From the NCBI GenBank assembly GCA_002937525.1, contig PTKA01000029.1:1-9480 (forward strand): DNA of 9,480 nt, in the 5' to 3' direction. Position 1 is the stretch's first letter. Each line of letters opens with the position of its first letter. The stretch is from Alphaproteobacteria bacterium MarineAlpha10_Bin3 (GTDB taxonomy: Bacteria; Pseudomonadota; Alphaproteobacteria; UBA8366; GCA-2717185). The translations under genes and the position numbers were made by a program. Of the stretch, positions 7,602-9,480 are shown in pieces. A model generated the notes under the pieces. That model was not told the DNA's origin, made no database searches, and saw nothing but the letters and a program-made list of their open reading frames with translations.

Positions 7602-8291
7602 CTAACCCAGATAATGCACGTTTTTTTCGACATGGGCCGCAAGATCCAGCGTATGCTGGCGGACCAGAATTTCCGCCAGCGCTGTATCCCGCCGTTCCAG
7701 CGCTTCGATGATATTCATGTGGTCAATGATCGACCGGCTGGCCCGGTCGTCCTCGGATATTGTCCTGGCGCGGATGGCGCGCATATGAACGAACAGATTA
7801 TCCGCCATATCGACCAGCAAATCGCATCGGCTCATGCGCAGGATCGACTGGTGAAAGGCGATATTACGGTCCGAATACTCGTCGATATTGGCGTGGCCGC
7901 CAGCACCTTGAGCGGACGCGAACAGTTCGCGCAACGAGGCGATTTCCGCATCGCCGGCATGCTGCGTTATCAGCCGCGCGGCCATGCTTTCCAGCGCCGC
8001 CCAGACCGTAATCATCTGTAGTATTTCGCTTTTGGGGTTGCGCACCACAAAGACGCCCTTGCGCGCCACGATACGCACCAGCCCCTCTTGCTCCAGCCGG
8101 GCCAGCGCCTCGCGTATTGGCGTGCGGCTGACCCCGAGCCGGGCCGACAGCTCGCGTTCGTCCAGCCGGAGTTGAGCATCGCTGGCATAGATATCCATCG
8201 TCGTGATGGCGCCTTTCAGTGCATCGTAGGTCCGGTCCTTCAGAGACTGGACCTCTTCGATCGGCTGCACGAAGGCGGCGGCGATGGACAT
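7602..8291 (-). CDS. GntR-family (FadR/FCD subfamily) regulator of the oxalate operon
   Basis: This 229-residue transcription factor has an N-terminal winged helix-turn-helix (about 14-85), seen in LDERELSARLGVSRTPIREALARLEQEGLV (43-72) and the wing RKGVFVVR (77-84). The C-terminal FCD ligand domain (about 90-222) has the usual metal/ligand positions N143 and H147 (NIAFH), H191 (IIDHMNIIEALERRD) and H213 (VRQHTLDLAAHV). FCD domains usually sense small carboxylates or acyl-CoAs, so oxalate, oxalyl-CoA or formyl-CoA is a reasonable effector guess. It is the first gene of the minus-strand block, 44 bp before oxc, and has the large inverted repeat 8312-8360 just upstream. That layout suggests autoregulation together with the operon. 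The start ATG 8291 has only a weak RBS (GAG about 12 bp upstream), but no alternative Met lies before the HTH. The divergent phosphatidyltransferase gene could also fall under its control. Confidence 0.93.
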   Translation of the reverse strand: MSIAAAFVQPIEEVQSLKDRTYDALKGAITTMDIYASDAQLRLDERELSARLGVSRTPIREALARLEQEGLVRIVARKGVFVVRNPKSEILQMITVWAALESMAARLITQHAGDAEIASLRELFASAQGAGGHANIDEYSDRNIAFHQSILRMSRCDLLVDMADNLFVHMRAIRARTISEDDRASRSIIDHMNIIEALERRDTALAEILVRQHTLDLAAHVEKNVHYLG

Positions 8292-8311
8292 GACGGCGGG
8301 TACTCGAATGG

Positions 8312-8360
8312 GCTGGAATAATAACTGTGGTATACATTATGCCACAGTTATTATTCCAGC
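8312..8360. promoter_or_regulatory. Perfect 19-bp inverted repeat upstream of gntR, probable operator
   Basis: The left arm 8312-8330 (GCTGGAATAATAACTGTGG) and right arm 8342-8360 are exact reverse complements, separated by 11 bp (8331-8341). The left arm's inner end runs into TGGTATACA (8328-8336), with a GTATAC core of the kind bound by FadR-subfamily GntR proteins. The repeat begins 21 bp upstream of the gntR start and lies in the 167-bp gap between divergent genes. No T-run follows on either strand, so it is not a classical intrinsic terminator. A dyad this long could bind two regulator dimers, or form a hairpin in the gntR leader RNA. The assignment to GntR is inference from position. 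Confidence 0.65.
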
Positions 8361-8362
8361 AA
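8336..8362 (-). promoter_or_regulatory. Possible sigma-70 promoter for gntR-oxc inside the inverted repeat
   Basis: On the minus strand TTGCTG (revcomp of 8357-8362) and CATAAT (revcomp of 8336-8341) resemble -35 and -10 boxes, but the 15-bp spacer is short. Both boxes overlap the inverted repeat, so a protein bound there would block transcription. The motif match is weak and the call depends mostly on position. Confidence 0.3.
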
Positions 8363-8458
8363 GCGTAAATCGTCCGGGCGCTAATTATACGGTCAAATAG
8401 GAGTGTGGGAGCGGCAAGTTATTGGGTACTATAAGGTGAATTTTGAAGTATCGGAAAA

Positions 8459-9127
8459 ATGTCGACCAAAACATTAACCCAAAACAAAGCCGCCACGGGT
8501 CCGTCGCCAGAACCGTTACGTGCACCGCGACCAGGCATGCTGGCCTATCTTGCCGACGTGGCCAATCTGATAACGATGGGCGGCCTGGCGCTCTCCTTCC
8601 TGGCCTGCTGGTTAATTTTATCGGACCGGCCCGCATTAGGCCTGGCCCTTGCCGCATTGGCCCTTGTCATGGATTACGCGGACGGATGGGCGGCTCGGCG
8701 GGCTGTTGGGCGAAACCCCGCTTTCAAGCATTTTGGGGCCCATCTGGATTGCTTTGCGGACTACGTCACCAAGGGCATATTTCCCGCCCTGTTTCTTCTA
8801 ACCGCCACCGGCTTGCAGATGGCATCCCTGCCCGTGGCGCTGCTCTACCTGATGGCGATTGCAGTCCGCTACAGCTATGAATTCGTGCCTGAGCGCGCGC
8901 ATATCGGTCTTTCGCCCGATTACATGATTGTGTTTCTCTGCCTGCTGCAATTGGCGGCACCATGGCTGGGTGCGGCCTTCATACCCATGCTGATGGCGGG
9001 CCTGCTGATATTCGCGGCACTCGCCGTGGCACCCTTCCCTTCGCCGAAATTAAAGCGCCGGACGCCCATGGGATTTTGCCTGTTTGTCCTGCTTCTGGCG
9101 GCGCTGCTTGTAAGCGGGGGTCATTAA
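8459..9127 (+). CDS. CDP-alcohol phosphatidyltransferase family membrane protein
   Basis: This 222-residue, very hydrophobic protein contains the CDP-alcohol phosphatidyltransferase signature. D72-x2-D75-G76-x2-A79-R80 is followed by G93-x3-D97-x3-D101; these aspartates bind the metals and CDP-lipid. Between AR and G there are 12 residues (81-92) where the standard motif has 8. A hydrophilic N-terminus (1-30) precedes about six membrane segments (roughly 36-55, 58-71, 105-123, 128-142, 152-172, 178-194) and a last one at 204-218. Family enzymes move a phosphatidyl group from CDP-diacylglycerol to an alcohol such as serine, glycerol phosphate, inositol or choline in the inner membrane. The acceptor cannot be read from the sequence; a PssA- or Pcs-like role is possible. 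ATG 8459 has only a weak GGA upstream. It is transcribed away from gntR and followed after 1 bp by the small CxxC gene. No link to oxalate metabolism is evident. Confidence 0.85.
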   Translation: MSTKTLTQNKAATGPSPEPLRAPRPGMLAYLADVANLITMGGLALSFLACWLILSDRPALGLALAALALVMDYADGWAARRAVGRNPAFKHFGAHLDCFADYVTKGIFPALFLLTATGLQMASLPVALLYLMAIAVRYSYEFVPERAHIGLSPDYMIVFLCLLQLAAPWLGAAFIPMLMAGLLIFAALAVAPFPSPKLKRRTPMGFCLFVLLLAALLVSGGH

Positions 9128-9128
9128 G

Positions 9129-9281
9129 ATGGACCTTGTCAGCCTGCTTGGCCGCCTACTTTGTTGGCTTGGCATTCACGATTTCAAGATTATCGACGTG
9201 ACGCTGGGATTTGGCGGCGCCGGCGGTGTCGAAAAGGTCCAGTGCCGCCGTTGCGGCGTGGTGATGTCCAGGGGAGCGTGA
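9129..9281 (+). CDS. Small CxxC protein (50 aa), possible zinc-binding, DUF1660-like
   Basis: The ATG at 9129 lies 1 bp after the stop of the phosphatidyltransferase gene and has a G-rich RBS (GGGGG, 9116-9120) 8 bp upstream, so the two are probably co-translated. The product has 50 residues: a short hydrophobic start (MDLVSLLGRLLCWLGIHDF), a glycine-rich stretch (27-33), then VEKVQCRRCGVV. Cys12, His17, Cys39 and Cys42 could form one zinc site. The arrangement (C-x-L-G-x-H near the N-terminus and C-x2-C-G near the C-terminus) resembles small DUF1660-type proteins, but I cannot confirm membership. The function is unknown. The stop (TGA 9279-9281) lies 1 bp from the stop of the convergent LysR gene, which supports this frame as the real boundary. 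Confidence 0.72.
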   Translation: MDLVSLLGRLLCWLGIHDFKIIDVTLGFGGAGGVEKVQCRRCGVVMSRGA

Positions 9282-9282
9282 A

Positions 9283-9480
9283 TCACCGCGCCGCGTATTT
9301 GGCGACGGCGCGTCCCAGGGTATCGAACTCGTCGCGCCGGCGGGTTCCGCGCCGCCAGGCGAAACCGATATCGCGGTGTAACCCCTCGCCGCGCAAAGCG
9401 CGCACGGCCAAGCCCGTTCCCTTCAGGATACCCGCGTCGAGCGCCAGTTGCGGCGCCAAGGTGTTGCCAAGACCGTTGGC
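9283..9480 (-). CDS. LysR-family transcriptional regulator, C-terminal fragment
   Basis: The minus-strand frame stays open from the window edge to TGA at 9283-9285 and gives the last 65 residues of a protein that starts beyond the window. It reads ANGLGNTLAPQLALDAGILK, then ALRGEGLHRDIGFAWRRGTR and an amphipathic end. This pattern (GLG-x4-P with a following helix, then I-x-F/L-xWRRG(S/T) and a final helix) is typical of the end of the LysR substrate-binding domain. The DNA-binding domain is not visible and the regulated genes are unknown. It is convergent with the small CxxC gene, with stops 1 bp apart and no room for a terminator between them. Confidence 0.75.
   Translation of the reverse strand, partial: ANGLGNTLAPQLALDAGILKGTGLAVRALRGEGLHRDIGFAWRRGTRRRDEFDTLGRAVAKYAAR

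Noticed and set aside
8312..8360. Inverted repeat as a Rho-independent terminator or insertion-sequence end
   Set aside because: No T-run follows on either strand, the arms are AT-rich, it lies upstream of both divergent genes rather than at their ends, and there is no transposase or target-site duplication nearby.

Overview
The window looks like a GC-rich proteobacterial genome, most likely an alphaproteobacterium. This is judged from gene content, GC-rich third codon positions and protein flavour; no ribosomal RNA or marker gene is present to prove it. From about position 500 onward it is dominated by an oxalate-catabolism operon on the minus strand.

Layout. Positions 1-143 hold the 3' end of a MoaB/MogA-type molybdopterin-binding gene (+ strand). 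It is coupled by a TGATG junction to a gene (from 143, +) whose first ~124 residues are a receiver-like domain. Around 497-514 that gene runs directly into the 3' end of a convergent ilvA (threonine dehydratase, 485-1954, -). Both proteins are broken at this point: the receiver-like protein loses whatever followed its linker, and IlvA loses about its last 20 residues. A short stretch (~15 bp) fits both parent genes, so this is a recombination breakpoint or a metagenome assembly chimera. The leftmost ~500 bp may therefore not belong to the same genome as the rest.

The main block, all on the minus strand and read from right to left, is: GntR/FCD regulator (7602-8291), oxalyl-CoA decarboxylase oxc (5842-7557), formyl-CoA transferase frc (4555-5799), a formyltransferase resembling the hydrolase domain of 10-formyl-THF dehydrogenase (3625-4539), a gamma-class carbonic anhydrase (3096-3617), a PanE/ketopantoate-reductase-like oxidoreductase (1991-3061) and ilvA. 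Gaps are 7-44 bp, which suggests one transcript. Frc activates oxalate to oxalyl-CoA using formyl-CoA, and Oxc decarboxylates oxalyl-CoA to formyl-CoA plus CO2. The accessory genes make biochemical sense: the carbonic anhydrase could handle CO2, the formyltransferase could connect formyl groups to the folate pool, and the PanE-like enzyme is a candidate oxalyl-CoA reductase giving glyoxylate for assimilation, as reported for PanE2 of Methylobacterium extorquens. The 167 bp upstream of gntR contains a perfect 19-bp inverted repeat (8312-8360), the probable control region.

On the right, transcribed divergently, are a membrane CDP-alcohol phosphatidyltransferase (8459-9127, +), a coupled 50-residue CxxC protein (9129-9281, +), and the C-terminal end of a convergent LysR-type regulator (9283-9480, -) that continues beyond the window. 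I see no tRNA, rRNA, CRISPR array or insertion sequence, and no gene-free stretch longer than 300 bases.
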